The notes under the pieces were generated by a model. That model saw only the letters and a list, made by a program, of their open reading frames with translations, was not told where the DNA came from and did not search any database. From the NCBI GenBank assembly GCA_013396525.1, contig VWYX01000760.1, positions 186,001 to 250,000 of the forward strand: a stretch of DNA of 64,000 bases, read 5' to 3'. Each line of letters opens with the position of its first letter. Position 1 is the stretch's first letter. This DNA comes from Chaetorhynchus papuensis. Lineage: Eukaryota; Chordata; Aves; Passeriformes; Rhipiduridae. Shown in pieces: positions 24,506 through 36,915 of the stretch. Position numbers and translations under genes: made by a program.

Positions 24506-27500
24506 AAAAGTCAAGGCTGTTGTTATAGGCAAATCAAATATTTTCACCATTAGGTGCAACTCTACCTCTTTTTCTTCTCTTTCCACTGTTAGTTAAGATG
24601 GTGTTCCCTGCTGTCTCCCTACATATTTTCCTGAGATTATCTGATATGAAAAGCATCTCATACACTCTGTGACAAGGCCCTCCCAGACAAAGTTCCTTAC
24701 TGCACATATTGTGACCATTGTGTGTGCACGTTCTAAGCCTCTTTGCTCCTCACTTTGATTCAACTATAGATTCAAACGGATGGGGACAGCTGTGCTGTGT
24801 TACAGCAGTTAGGCTCATATATCTCCCTGCTTTCAACTGCATCAGTCTCACTGGGAATGCATTCGAGCTGAGCTATGTCTCCAGCAAACTTTCAATGTAT
24901 GTTGGATTTGTACGTTGGATTATGTACTAACTGCTCCACACGAATCTCCCTTTCAGTTAGTTGAGTAGCTTATATACATACCTTAAGGAAGGGGCACAGA
25001 TGTAATGGAAACGTAGCAACAGCACTTCTCAGAAGTCACTGGAATATATAAAAACATTCAACTCTGAAAAACGTTGCCGCGAAAGGCTCTAAATTTAATT
25101 CTTGACAATGAGAATGAATAGGTAAATTAATAGTTTTATTTCCCTAAAATGCTATTGGAAGAGAAAGTCAATACACTAAAACTCAGCACAAACTCCTTCC
25201 GAGATTATTTGTGAGCTCATGAAAGCCTTACATTTGTCATAATCCATGCTAATCTATAAAGCAAAAAAGGCTCCAATGCTTTTGGTGGCCTGTGGCTGAG
25301 GCTCTTTGTTGCTCCTTTTATATGTGTTACTTCTGTCAAAAATTGATTTGTCTGGTTCAGTCTGCTGTTTTCCCTCAAGACTGTTCGGTAGATGTGGATG
25401 GAGTCTCTCTTGCCTGTGCTGTGTGCAACCAGTCATGCATGGTTCAAAAGTAACAAAGATTAATTTTTATATATATTTTTTAACATTTATTTTTGCTTTA
25501 AGAGTCATGGCTCTAAGGCATACTAGGCACTTGAATCTGGAGTCAGAAGTGCAAGTAGCAACAAGAAATATATATATATCAGAATCCTCATTTTTCTGTA
25601 CCGCCTTGCGGATTTATGTTCATTAGATCCAGTGCCCAGCATACATTTTCCTTTGTTTCATATTTGAGTAATCACTTCAAAACACACCTTTGCGGTAATA
25701 AAGCAATGGCTTTAAAGTCAAAGTCAGCTTCTGTTGCTTTCATGTGAATTTGAAATACCCTCATTGCATTGTGCCTGGCATTACAAAACACACCAGTGAA
25801 TAATACAACATACAACAGATTCTTGAATCAAAGAACATTCCAAACTGAGCTAGGAGCTTTCAGATCTGCATCAAATGCTTCCAAGAGGATAAAATCAGAT
25901 GCTGAGGAGCAACCTGTGGTACTCTTTGTTCTTTCCATGGAGAGATGTGCTATTTCTAATAGCTCATTTGTGGTTTCTGGGGAGACACAAAAAAAAAAAA
26001 AAGGGTTTTAACATAGCAAGTGAGGTTTTGCTCTGTTAGGGATCAATGCTTAGCACTCTGTGACTTCAGCCAGTCACTTGTTGAACAGTCTGTCTGTAGC
26101 TTCCTGAAAAAAAATCAGAACTGGTTTCTCTCTGTTTCATGCTTCCTTTTTTTCTGCCATTACAGAAACTACTGTCACTGTTTTTTTCAAATTCCTTTCT
26201 GAAATACACAGCTGACCCTCAGAAGTTTTGTGTTTAGGGAAGTGGACAGGTGGGATTGGCATGGTACATCTCCTACTGAGGTTGCATGAAACAGGAAAAA
26301 GTTAACTGCAGGCGAAAGATGATGGAGGATAAGGTTGTTTACCAAATGGGTTTCAAAGTTAATTACCTCGAGCCCATTTGCTGAAATTAAACTGCATAAA
26401 AATAATGGGCTTACATGAGTGAGGAAGGCAAAAATGTATTCACCTCCTCCTGTGTATTCAAAGCACCTAAAAATAGTAGCTTTTCTAAGAATGGAGAGGA
26501 GGGTTACTTTAGTTGGATGTTTTGTTTCAGCAAGATTTGTATCTAGGCCTTTAGCTACTGTAAAACAGTTAAGTTTTGTTGGAATAAGTGTTTTCGGTAA
26601 AGTTATACTGACTTAGAGAAGCTAGGTATCTGACCCAACATAGTATTTCAATGTAGCAGTGACCTAGCAAAATGTTAAACTTTCCATTACTGAACACCAA
26701 CATTAAAGGATTATTTAACTCTACCAGAAAAGTCACATCCTGGAAAAAAAAAGTTATCAGGAGAAATCTCTCCAAGAGCAATTGCATTCTGTCCTTTGGG
26801 ACATACTTTGTTGCATGTATCCTTAAACTCTTCCAAAAAAAAAGCCCCTTCATAGCTCCATTATTTTCAACACATAATAAAAAAAACCCCAGTCTTTCTC
26901 CTTTCCCTTCTGAGAAAATAAACACACATTGAACTGCACAGGTTGAGCCTCATTAAAAAAAAAAAAAAAGAAAAAAAAATACTGTGGGGGTTAGACTGGG
27001 TTGAGATAATTAAGAAAACAGTTTTCTTTTCACTGGCATAATTTTCCAGACAACAGACTGCTTAATGTAGAACCTAGATATAAAGGTCTTCTATCAGAAT
27101 TTGAAATGTTGCTTTCTGCAAAGCTAACATAAATAAAACCCTGCTTTGCAATCAAGTTTTCTGGACTAGATCCCAACCCTCCTGAACTTCAGTATGTTTT
27201 GTTGGTTTTGTTAACACTGTGGACCATCTTAAAATTGTGATTAGAATCTTCTCAAGCAAAGGGAACGTCAGTGTTGCTAAAGAAATGGAATGGAAATACC
27301 AGGCAAATACAGAGTCAAATCCTCCTGACAGAAAATCTGTAAGATGTGGGAAGAACCTGAGGAGCTCTGGAAAATCTACTTTCCAGGTTTTTCTGATTCT
27401 TATTCTCTTCCCTGGAATGGATTAGAGAATCATTACAGATTTCAGATGAGAGCCTAAAAAAATTTAAGATCTAACGTAGGATTTTGGGTGTCTGAAAAGC

Positions 27501-29745
27501 ATATTCCCTAAGTCCTACTCAATTGCCTCTGCAGCCAAGGAGGCAAATGATACTTATAAAAGCCTCTATGTTATGTTAGTTATTTTATTTGTATTAAGGT
27601 TAGCCTTGGCCAACTTAAAATTTGGTTTCCTGTTTTGTCCAGAAACATCATTATTAAATACTGCTATTCAGTAGGAGGGAGAGGTGTTCCCTCCCCCTTT
27701 CTGTCCTCCACACTTGTGGTATGTTCCTTCATTTTGAGGGCTATACATCAATTCCCCGGGACAGACAGGGAGCCCTGTGTCCAGGATGGACCAGGCTAGA
27801 GTGTATTCAGTAAAATAAAACTTTTCCTTTTAGGGAAGAAAGGTTGTGTTGGAGCAGTTTAGTTTGGTAACTTGTTTAAGAACTTATTCTTTTATGAGAT
27901 TATGTGTTTTGGTGGTTGAGAGCAAAATCTGTTTCCTTCACCTGGACTGCTGCAGAAGTCTGCAAAAAATACACCTGAGGCCAAGACCTGACACAGGAGC
28001 ATCACTGAATATGAAAATATATTATATATTCACCAATATACAGGTAAATCTAATGACTTAGCAATAGCAGAAGGGAGAGTGGCCTATAGTGACATTCTTA
28101 ATATTAGTGCTTATGACAAGGAAAGGTGTCATACTCATGTTCCCTTGGAATTGCATCTCCAAGATGCTCTGTGCCTGGATCTGATTGCCATCTTTCATTT
28201 GGTCTTGCTCTCCTTTCTCAGGAAAGAGTTTTTAACCTCCTGCTGAGTAAATGCCGTGGGTCTGATGTAATTCAGGAAGTCCTATGTCTGATGTGTGTTG
28301 GATAAACACCTTTGCTGAGCACAGAAGCCAATGTGGGACCATTTAGTTTTGCATTTGCTGTTTGAGTTTTCCCTCAAGGAGATAACACTGAAATCCATGG
28401 CCCAGAAGCTGAACACAGTTTGGAAAGCAACCCAAATGGTTGTCTTCTGTTCACAGCAGTTCACCATCTTGTTTTAGAGCTGTGGGCAGTGATGAAAGTA
28501 GTGCAAGAAGGAAGTAATTTCCCGAGAACTATAGTAACGAGGAGAAAACCTCCTTAAGCCAACAACCCTTATTTCCTTCCATTTTCCTACTTTTTATTTT
28601 TTGTGGTTTAATTTGGCAGCATCAGCTTTAAAGTTTGTCAGAACAATTGTTGGTAACTGAGATTTTTCTGAAGTTTTGACTTGCAATATTACAGTGATAA
28701 ATGCATCATAAGGATGAATATTGAATTAATTGAAAAATCTGTTTCTGACTGTGACGGTCACCTAGCCTCAAGAGTCTTGCTTTCCAGATCTGAGTAGAGT
28801 TTGTTAACAGTGAGAAGCAGGATATCACCTTATATATAAATTCCCTTTTTACCTCCCTCTTCATTGTATAGCATAAAGCTGTCTAAGCATAAAAGAGCAC
28901 TGATACATTATGTCCAGAAACTTCTATGATGTCCATTTTGATAGGAAGCTTGTCAAAAATTATATTGTGAATCTTACTTTTGAAGGACTTTGTGTGACAC
29001 ACTTGAAGGCCAGATATACAAAATACAAGTGTAAAGTCAAATTCTTTTACAGTTACTCTAGCTGTTAGACTTAATGCTAATTTGAAACTTTTTTTTTCCA
29101 GTTTTACATAGTAGAATTAAACACAGAAGAAACATTGGAAGGCATTTAGCGTAGAAATTTTTGAATAGTCTATTACATATCTCTACTGCCTAATTTTTAG
29201 CAAAGCAGACATTGGATCTAGTGTTTAACCTACTGCCGTTCTGAGGGGGTATTATAAACCTGACAACTGGCATGATGACCTCTTTAGGTTCTCTAATAGG
29301 AACGAATTCAGTAGCATTAGAAAGGTCATTTTGGCAACAATCCAGTGATTTAGAAACAGTATTCAATTCTCTGCTAGAATTATTCTATGGTGTGATACAA
29401 CTTTGTAACTGTATTTAGAATATTTATCTTAAATTCTTTCATGGAAGTGGCCCATAAATAGTGGTTATATAATTTCCATTGCAGTCCTTTGGGGTAGATA
29501 TTTCTTATTCCATTTTATAGATGGCAGCCATGAAACATTAACAAAAGAAAAAAAATCCTATTAGTTTTTGTGTCTCTTTTTTTTCCACCGAAATGAGAAT
29601 GGAATGGAATCTCTGAGAGGAAAATTCTCCATTTCAAGTCAAGAACAAAAATGTTCAAGACAGTTTTTGACTGAGAAACATTTTCCTCCCCTTCACCTCC
29701 CATCAGCTCCATTTTTCCATTGCCTCCCCCAGCTAAAACAATTCC
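24506..29745. other. Noncoding sequence with several A-rich tracts
   Basis: No gene recognised. About 26300-26420 has a conserved-element-like texture (TTAATTACCTCGAG, TAATGGGCTTA). A 14-nt A run lies near 25989-26002. The candidate retroposed 3' end near 26917-26979 is listed separately. Open frames (for example 26569-26925 minus and 26672-26932 plus) overlap one another on opposite strands and have no recognisable product. Confidence 0.5.
26917..26979 (+). other. AATAAA signal followed by A-tract, possible retroposed mRNA end
   Basis: AATAAA at 26917-26922 is followed 32 nt later by 15 uninterrupted A (26955-26969), one G, and nine more A. This order and spacing resemble the tail of a reverse-transcribed, polyadenylated RNA inserted in the genome. 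The body upstream is not recognised as any gene and no flanking duplication was identified, so chance association with a low-complexity A tract is equally possible. Confidence 0.25.
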
Positions 29746-29795
29746 ACAAACAAACAAAAAAAAAGAAAAGAAAAAAAAGAAAGAAAAAAAAAAAA
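29746..29795 (+). repeat. A-rich low-complexity tract with AAAG units
   Basis: Begins with CAAACAAACA and continues as A runs interrupted by single G. It causes a lysine-rich plus-strand frame (29568-29807) and a Phe-rich minus-strand frame (29515-29895), neither of which is a gene. Confidence 0.9.
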
Positions 29796-32700
29796 GGAGG
29801 TCTTTAAAAGACATATAAAACAAACCATTGTTAAGATGTCTGATTATTTTTGTAAAGATTTTTGTCTGTGTCTCATAAAGGATGATACTGTACACTCACA
29901 GTGATGAACTGTTCATTTATTTCTGAGAAAAACTACAACACTTTTAGGTCATGCTGCTGCTTTACATGAAGTGGCAATGACAATGGCCATGGTACTAATT
30001 GCTCCCACTGCTATGCACCACCACATCTAATACTCAGAAATTATGTGGGCCCTGATTTATAACTGCTCTCAATTGTTATTAGTCCCAGTTGCTTCACAGT
30101 TAACTCTTCAGTGTGCAAAAATAAACACTTAGGTTTCTGCAGAATGAGGGTCTTAATATGTAGCTGCATATGACTGAGTCTGGCCCTGACCTCATGAGGG
30201 AAAATAAACCATATGCAAGCATGGAGCTTGTTAATATTTTCTTGAGTCCTTTCACCTGGCTTCAGTCACTGTCACTAATTTGTTTTGATAGCAGTAAAAT
30301 TTCAAGAGTTTGCATACTTTTATTTTGTCTGAATGACTCCATGGTGTCTTGGTTATTTTATATTACCTTGACTGTCACAAGCAAAATCAGACACTGATAA
30401 AATTATGTAAATGCAAATGTCAATAAAATAAATTGTTCTATTTTTGCAGATGTTCTTCATCTGGATTGAATTTGATTGTAGATGCTTGTCTTCATGCATA
30501 ATGATCCAAAGCTAAAGGATGAAAGTGTTCTTGGAGCAAAGAAAACACATTCTGAATCTTTACTGTAAATTATACACTATACAAAATCAGTCCAAATTGT
30601 TCAAACCCTTGGACAATTACAATGTTATTCTACTCACCATGCTGAGTACTCTGTAATTATCATGGTTAGCAGCAGTTTGCTTGCTCTTAGTCCTGAAGGG
30701 AGATGCAAGCTTTACTGAACAAGAAATAAATGCAGATGTTAGACCTTATTTTGTTTTCTGACTCAGCAACTGAAAATACCCACAAAATGTGAAGGATTTT
30801 TTCCCCACTTATTTAGTTGATATAGCATTAACAAAAACAGTTCACTGCACTGTACAGAATGGATAATGTGGTAAGTTGCATGATTAAAGAATTTGCTAAG
30901 TTGCAACCCCCAGCTTCATTTGTAAAAAGAAAGGAAAAAAAATCAGAGGTATTGTTCCCAGAAAAGGAAGATCCAATTAACAAGGAACATTTCATTGGTT
31001 TTCTAGTTTACAGGCTCACCCTTCTCCTATTAAGTCAATGATAGATTTGCTTGCATAGTTAATCATGCAGGAAACACACTTTACATTAAGTCCATTTGTT
31101 TTGTGGGGTTAGTTTACCCATCGTCTTCACAAAGATGATCAGTCTTCCAGTCTTCCTTACTTAAAGCTTTCCAGTAGAATTAAATTCCAATATCTTGCTT
31201 GGCTTATGGGCAAAGATTTTGAACCTCAACAAATTTTGTGTAATTGTTGTAAACCTATAATCTAAATCCCAAATATTTCTGCAAACTTCAGGTGGGCCTA
31301 CTGTCCATTTGATATCAAAACCTGGAGCAAATGGATCAGGAAATCAGTAATAGGAGGCACCTTTGGCTTGACCAGTTAGAGGAAGATGTGGGATTCCAGT
31401 TGCCATCAGACTGTTTTGTTCAGAAGATAGTAATTCTTTTTTTTTTATGCCTCTATGTAATTTCTGCCTAATAAAATCTAAGAAGTATTTCTAATCTGCC
31501 CACAAATATGCTATAAGAATATCAAGGAGCAGTCTGAAAAATAGCAACTGCTCCTGTGCTTGGATATTATAAAGTCTTTCCTTCCCTGGAGAGTTAATCC
31601 CTGAGATGGAAGTGTTCCACTTCCCCAATGAAAGTGTTAGCTAAATTTAATGTCAGCTAAGTTACTGAAGTCTGCCTGGGTCTTCTGGAATGTGTTACTG
31701 GGCAGAGCATGCTGCCATAGCTAGACACCTGGAAGACCAGAGCACCGGTTAATATGCCCTTGTCTGAAGGTGGCAGCTGAGGAAGGCAGAAAATAGGATT
31801 AGTTGCAGTCTTTCCTTTCCTTTGCATGGTACAGCACGCGTCTTGAAGGAACTTGTAGAAGCTTAATGTGTGGCCTGGAACTGCTTCTTGCTATAGACTG
31901 ATGTTCAAATGTATGTGAGGTCAGTAGTGGAATTTTGTTTCTCAGTATTTAGATTGCTGTGATTCCTCTTGAAAGAGCTTTCTTCTGGTTAAAGCCCTCG
32001 CGGCTTTGACTCTGTGTTGGCACAGGTGCACTCACCTTCTTGCCCACCTTGTCTTTGTCTTTAAACTGTTCAGTAGCTCTTGGCACCGACTGCAAGTCCC
32101 ACAATCAAGAGATCTTTTTCCTGTATGGAAGCTTTATTAATTTTAGGGATCTGATTGCTTGTTTTCCATACCTGTCTTCCTAACTTCTAAACATGTGCAA
32201 TAGTAGATGTCTTTCTCTTCAGGGATATTGTGTGTTCCCAAAACCAATTGTTCTGGTAGGTATTTCACCTTCTCACCTTGGATGGGAATAAAAATGAGAG
32301 CTTTCTATTAATTTCCATATACTTGGGCCAGTTTTTTGATTCTTTATCCGTTTAACGTTCTCTGTAAATGTGATTGGGCCATTCAATTGTTTCGGTTCAC
32401 TTGAGGTCTCTGTGGGATTAATTCAGGCAAATCTTTCATGTACCAGTGCAAGCAAGAGGCAATTTAGGCCTTGTGGGTCACATTTTTATATAAGTGTGTT
32501 TAAAAGGATGAGGAACACTTTTTAAAAAAAGGTATTTTGCAAGCAAGCTTCATGCATTTTGTAACTTTTGAACAACACTTATGTGCATTTACCTTGAGAC
32601 CTAAAGATAAAAAAATACTGCATGAGACTCTAACATTACTATTGTAATAACTTCTTCTGTGAAGCCAAACATTATTCTGGTTTCTGATACTTAATTGTAG

Positions 32701-35700
32701 GTCACAAAAATGGAGCTTTTCCTACCTTTAATGCATTCTTGTGCCAAGCCAGTGAATAAGGGTGACTAAAACTCCATCTTCTACTGTTCTTTTCCTTTGT
32801 TTTTTCCTTTTTTTTTGGACTGAGGTTGTAATTTTCTTCAGCTCAAAATTCTCAGGTGTTTTTTATTTTTTTTACTGTAGAATAGTCTGTAAATGCCAGA
32901 AGTGAGACAGTGCAAAGTTGTTTTCTCACTAATGTATTTCCTTTTAGTGAAAATTCAGTCTCCAAGAGAACAAATACATTTCCTAGAAGAAAAAAAACTG
33001 TTGATTAGTACCTTGGTGATATATTAACTGTATTCTCTTTTGAACTTTTTCTTGCTTAGAATTGAGCATTGTAAGTTCTTAAATGGATTTGTTTTTACAA
33101 AAATAAAAAAAGAAAAGGCTAACATTCCTGTGCTTATGTGTGTTTTAGAAAAGAAATGGACTGAACACACACTGCCACACACACTCAGTTGTTGTTGTAT
33201 AGGAAGTTTCCTTCCGAGTGCTACAATTAATCCTGCAGAAGTGAAAAATTATTTCGCCAAGTACATACTAATAATGAACAGAAAAAAATGTGCAGTTATA
33301 AGTAGCTTTATTGCAAGTCTTTCCAGGTGCAGTGAAAAAAATCAACCACAACTGCTGCAGTTTAATACTTATATCCTATTTAAAGTAAGCTAGCAGGAAA
33401 CCTCTTAGAGTCTTTTTTTTTCATGCAAAGGTCTTGAGTGATAACTTGAAAACCAGTCACTAGTCATGGGCTTTCTGTGGGAGAAACTAGCCCCATAGAA
33501 AACCATAAGAAGATCAGGTGGGAGCTCTTGCTTCTATGAGGACTAACCCTGGAGTCAATGACTGCTAGGGAAGAAAAATAGCTCCTGTCAGCCATCTGAG
33601 TGTATTTTGTGTCTGAGGAGGGAGAAGGTGCTGGACTCACAGCCTCTTTTATACTCAGCACTCATCTGGCCAACACCATCACTCACTGTGAGTAGCTCTT
33701 CTCTCTCACTTTTGGCAAAAATTACTTATTTAAGTCAAATAGAAAAGTGCAGAGTGCCTCACACACGCAGGGAAGATTTTCTCTAAGCTCTTAGCTCCTG
33801 CACAGCACAACTGCCCAGAGCTGAGTGCCATCCTGTACTTTAGGGAAAATACACAATGTCTTGGCTACTGCTGAGCTTGGTGCCCGTCTCCACCTTTTTT
33901 AGCATACAGTAATGTTGCTGAGGAGTACGTAGTACAGCAGAGTGTTCTGTAATGTAGGATGCAAAAATTGCACTCCCTATTGCATATTTTGGTTTTCTCT
34001 GTATGTGTGACTAGCCGGTTGCTTTTGATATGGATTTGGGGGAGTCCCTTTGAAAGGTTTAGCTGAGACTAAGCATCCACAGATATGTAATCATGGAGGT
34101 GGCTGAAGAACCAAATTCCACAGGTACAGAGCCCTTTATTTCTTCTGGTTTGTCAGCTTTTGTCCATCTTCAAAATGAGAAATTTACAAATGGAGCAACC
34201 AACATGGGCTTCTGCTTTTTTTGTCAGAAAACCTGTTGGTGTTAAGTGGAGCACAGCTGACCAGGCTGTGGTGAAGTCTGATACTGGTTTGCCATTCCAA
34301 AAACTCAGTTTTAGTTCTACTCACTTTCAGCCAGCTTTAATAAATTTGCCCAAACTCTGCCTTCTGAGAGTTGCCTACACTACTGTACTGCAACCCTTCT
34401 GCTGCCAAGCAAACACGTTTCCCGAGTCTTCTTATAGCATTTGGGACTGGAAATTTCACACTGAACAAAATGCTTGTGCTTGAGCAACAAAGCCTAAATT
34501 CAAACCATTTTTGAAGCCCTCTCTCAAACTGCTTGGTACCTCCTCAACTTGTCTTTGTGGAGTAAAGTGGTTCCTGCAGAGGTATGGTTCTAAACCCAGA
34601 GATCTGGTCTACAGTCATATTGAGGGCTTGCTGTAACGACATTGAAGTAGATTCTGTATTAAAACACTGAAAAGCTGATATTTGAACATCTGCTTTTGCT
34701 AAGTAAATATTATTAATGAATAAGTAGTTCCTCAAAGACTTGTCAGTGCTTATTCTTTGTACTTATATCAAACTTCTGTATATTTTTTTTCCGTTCTTTC
34801 CTCCTATGAGAGGAAAATATCTTCCTTCCCTGAACTGTGGGTAAGAGAAGAGCTCTTAGGAATCACATTAATAACCTTGCACCCTGCATTGAACAGACAA
34901 GAACTTCTCTGTGGCCCACAGTTTTCCCAAGATAATTTTCTGTTTGTTTTCCACAGTACTATCTAGTGAATAAGCATGACTGTTCCCCACTTCCCATCTC
35001 TCACAGCTCGCTGTAGGTGACCAGTCAGCCAGTTGGTGCCAGATTAATGACAGAAAACAGATTTTATTGTCCAAGTCATCTGTGAATGATGGGACTCTCT
35101 GTTAATTCCCATGAAAGCTAACTAATCTTCCAATTGAAATACTGCATTTGCAATCAATGCTGTCATGGGGAGCAGATTTTCTTTTTTTTTTAAGAAAAAA
35201 ATAAACCACACACAGAATCTTTTTATTGATGGAGGAGGGAGGGGGAAGGGAAATTTCATCTCTTTTCCTGAATTCTATTCCACTGAGGCCACTTATATTC
35301 CATTGGAAATGCAAAAGCTCAGGATCAGCCTTTCTTCTCATGGTCATGCAGCAGTCTCTGCTTTCTCCTTGTCATCTTCAGCAACAGCAAATTTAAAAAA
35401 TTTGAGAGGTGGTAAGTTTTTTTTAGTGAGAGACTGTGCAAAACTTACTCAAATGTTGGATTCAAAGTTGGAATTAAGTGTTATATCCTTGGCAAAAAGT
35501 ATAACAAAATAATCTGTAAAAATTTCCAAAAAATTACCAAGCCATTAATTCAGTGACCTGCTATGATTTATCTTAGTATTATGTATCACTTGTCTGTGAT
35601 GAAATTATAGATAACTATGTACATACAAATATACCTTTAGGAATATTACCCTGTTTCAAGAGTGAATGTTTGAAAGAAAGAAAACTCAGACTTGAAGAAA

Positions 35701-36281
35701 ATACTATTTGTATATATCCCTTTTTTTCATTATTGTCATCTTTGGGCATTTTGTTTTAATTTAAGGTAAAGCAAAATCTTTGTTTCCAACAGGTGTGAGA
35801 GAAGGTCTCAGGAAAACTGTTGGAATTGTTAGCCTTTTTTTTTTTAAAGCAATTTTTGAAGAAGCAAAAATCTTTTCTAGCCTGTAAAGCAAAAATACAA
35901 AGATTAGTGACAGTAGAATCTATTTCTCTTCCATGAGAATGGTTCTAGCCACAAGGCTATAATGGAGTCGAGCTTCTGTGAATCCATCCATCAGCACCAC
36001 AAGAAGGTGAAGAAAGCAAATGGTGACTGTCTGAGAGGAGAAGGTGGGCGGTGGGGTGAGGGATGGTTGCTTACCATGGAGGATCAGGAGTAGGAGCAGG
36101 GAAATATGGCTCCCAGAGATGACCAAGGTTAGGCTCAGATACTACAAAAGACATCAGCAGATTACAAAGGCTTCTTCTAACAAGCCAAATCAGTTCATCA
36201 GGTTAATATGTAAGATAAATTTATTTTTTATGTAATTAACTCAAAGCACATTATTGATAAATTTTTAATTACTCTATTATT
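29796..36281. other. Noncoding unique sequence
   Basis: No gene or repeat family recognised over about 6.5 kb. Open frames are at most 117 codons (33040-33393, plus) with no recognised domain. Short T runs occur at about 31438-31446 and 32810-32818. The right end is AT-rich and contains the AATGAC insertion site of the solo LTR. Confidence 0.5.
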
Positions 36282-36287
36282 AATGAC
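36282..36287 (+). repeat. Target-site duplication, left copy (AATGAC)
   Basis: Six bases identical to 36910-36915 on the far side of the LTR. Retroviral integrases of class II (ERVK-like, beta- and alpha-retrovirus-related) elements typically duplicate 6 bp. Because the LTR starts with TG and the right flank happens to continue TG, the apparent match extends to 8 bp, but 6 bp is the natural reading given TG...CA ends. Confidence 0.9.
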
Positions 36288-36909
36288 TGTGGTGGCCGGT
36301 GAGTCTATGGAACGAGGGACAGAGAGAGTCCACTGGTGGGACAGTCCCTAGTACCAAAAGATCCTCCTTGGTAAGGGTGTACCGAAGAGGCTTCCCCCAG
36401 GATGCTTTGCCCTGTTATGTTGATGCACCCCAGTTCTGCTTCCCCAGTTGGCTGTTGGCCTCCCCTCCCCTTTGTTACCTTATATGTCCCTGCCCTAGAA
36501 GGTTCTCCACTCCCTGTTCTCCCATTGGCCCTTGTCCCATCACCACTCCCTCAGAATTACCTATTGGCTCCCAGTCCCTAGTCCCGCCCGCGTACCATCC
36601 TCATGCCCTCAGATCATTGGTCTCTGATGCTCCCTCTGCTCCCATATATAAACCTGGACCCTCCCGTGTTCTTTGTCTTCTTCCCCAGAACCCTTCACAG
36701 CCTGGCTGCATTACACTCCTCCCATGGAACCCCGTATGGAGACCCTTCCTGCCTTTTTGCCGTGGACCCATTTACTGGAGCTATCCGTGCGTGTACGTGT
36801 GTGTGAGTGTGTGGTGGTCCTGCCGAGTGGCTTCGCTGAGGAGACGCTTTTAGGAAGGTCGCGGCACCTCGCGCTACGGCCCAGCAAAGCCGCAGCAGAG
36901 ATCGCGACA
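36288..36909 (+). mobile_element. Solo LTR of an endogenous retrovirus, probably class II (ERVK-like)
   Basis: A 622-bp element starts TGTGGTGGCC and ends ATCGCGACA, giving canonical TG...CA termini, and sits between perfect 6-bp duplications AATGAC. There is no internal gag, pol or env sequence on either side, so this is a solo LTR left by recombination between the two LTRs of a provirus. Plus orientation is inferred from TATATAAA at 36645-36652 preceded by three ATTGG (reverse CCAAT) boxes at 36524, 36563 and 36616. U3 is therefore about 36288-36675, with R and U5 after it. I saw no AATAAA. The 3' third is CpG-rich (for example CCCGCCCGCG and GGTCGCGGC) in a CpG-poor region, and contains a GT-rich stretch at about 36792-36814. 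Intact ends, exact duplications and kept CpGs suggest a comparatively young insertion. The class is inferred from duplication length, and the family name is not known to me. The 184-codon open frame inside (36299-36853) is an artefact. Confidence 0.88.
36645..36652 (+). promoter_or_regulatory. LTR TATA box (TATATAAA)
   Basis: The consensus TATA motif lies 357 bp into the solo LTR and 25 bp after the last ATTGG box at 36616-36620. Transcription would be expected to start about 25-30 bp downstream, near 36675-36685. It could act as a promoter for neighbouring noncoding DNA, but activity cannot be judged from sequence. Confidence 0.65.
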
Positions 36910-36915
36910 AATGAC
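36910..36915 (+). repeat. Target-site duplication, right copy (AATGAC)
   Basis: Exact partner of 36282-36287, immediately after the terminal CA of the solo LTR. Confidence 0.9.

Noticed and set aside
27160..27200. Possible second CR1 end (TGGACTAGATCCCAACCC)
   Set aside because: Only a short resemblance, without the ATTCTATG terminus or the conserved upstream blocks.
36299..36853. 184-codon open frame as a protein gene
   Set aside because: It lies entirely inside the solo LTR, is Pro/Cys-rich from the C-rich U3, and crosses the TATA box.
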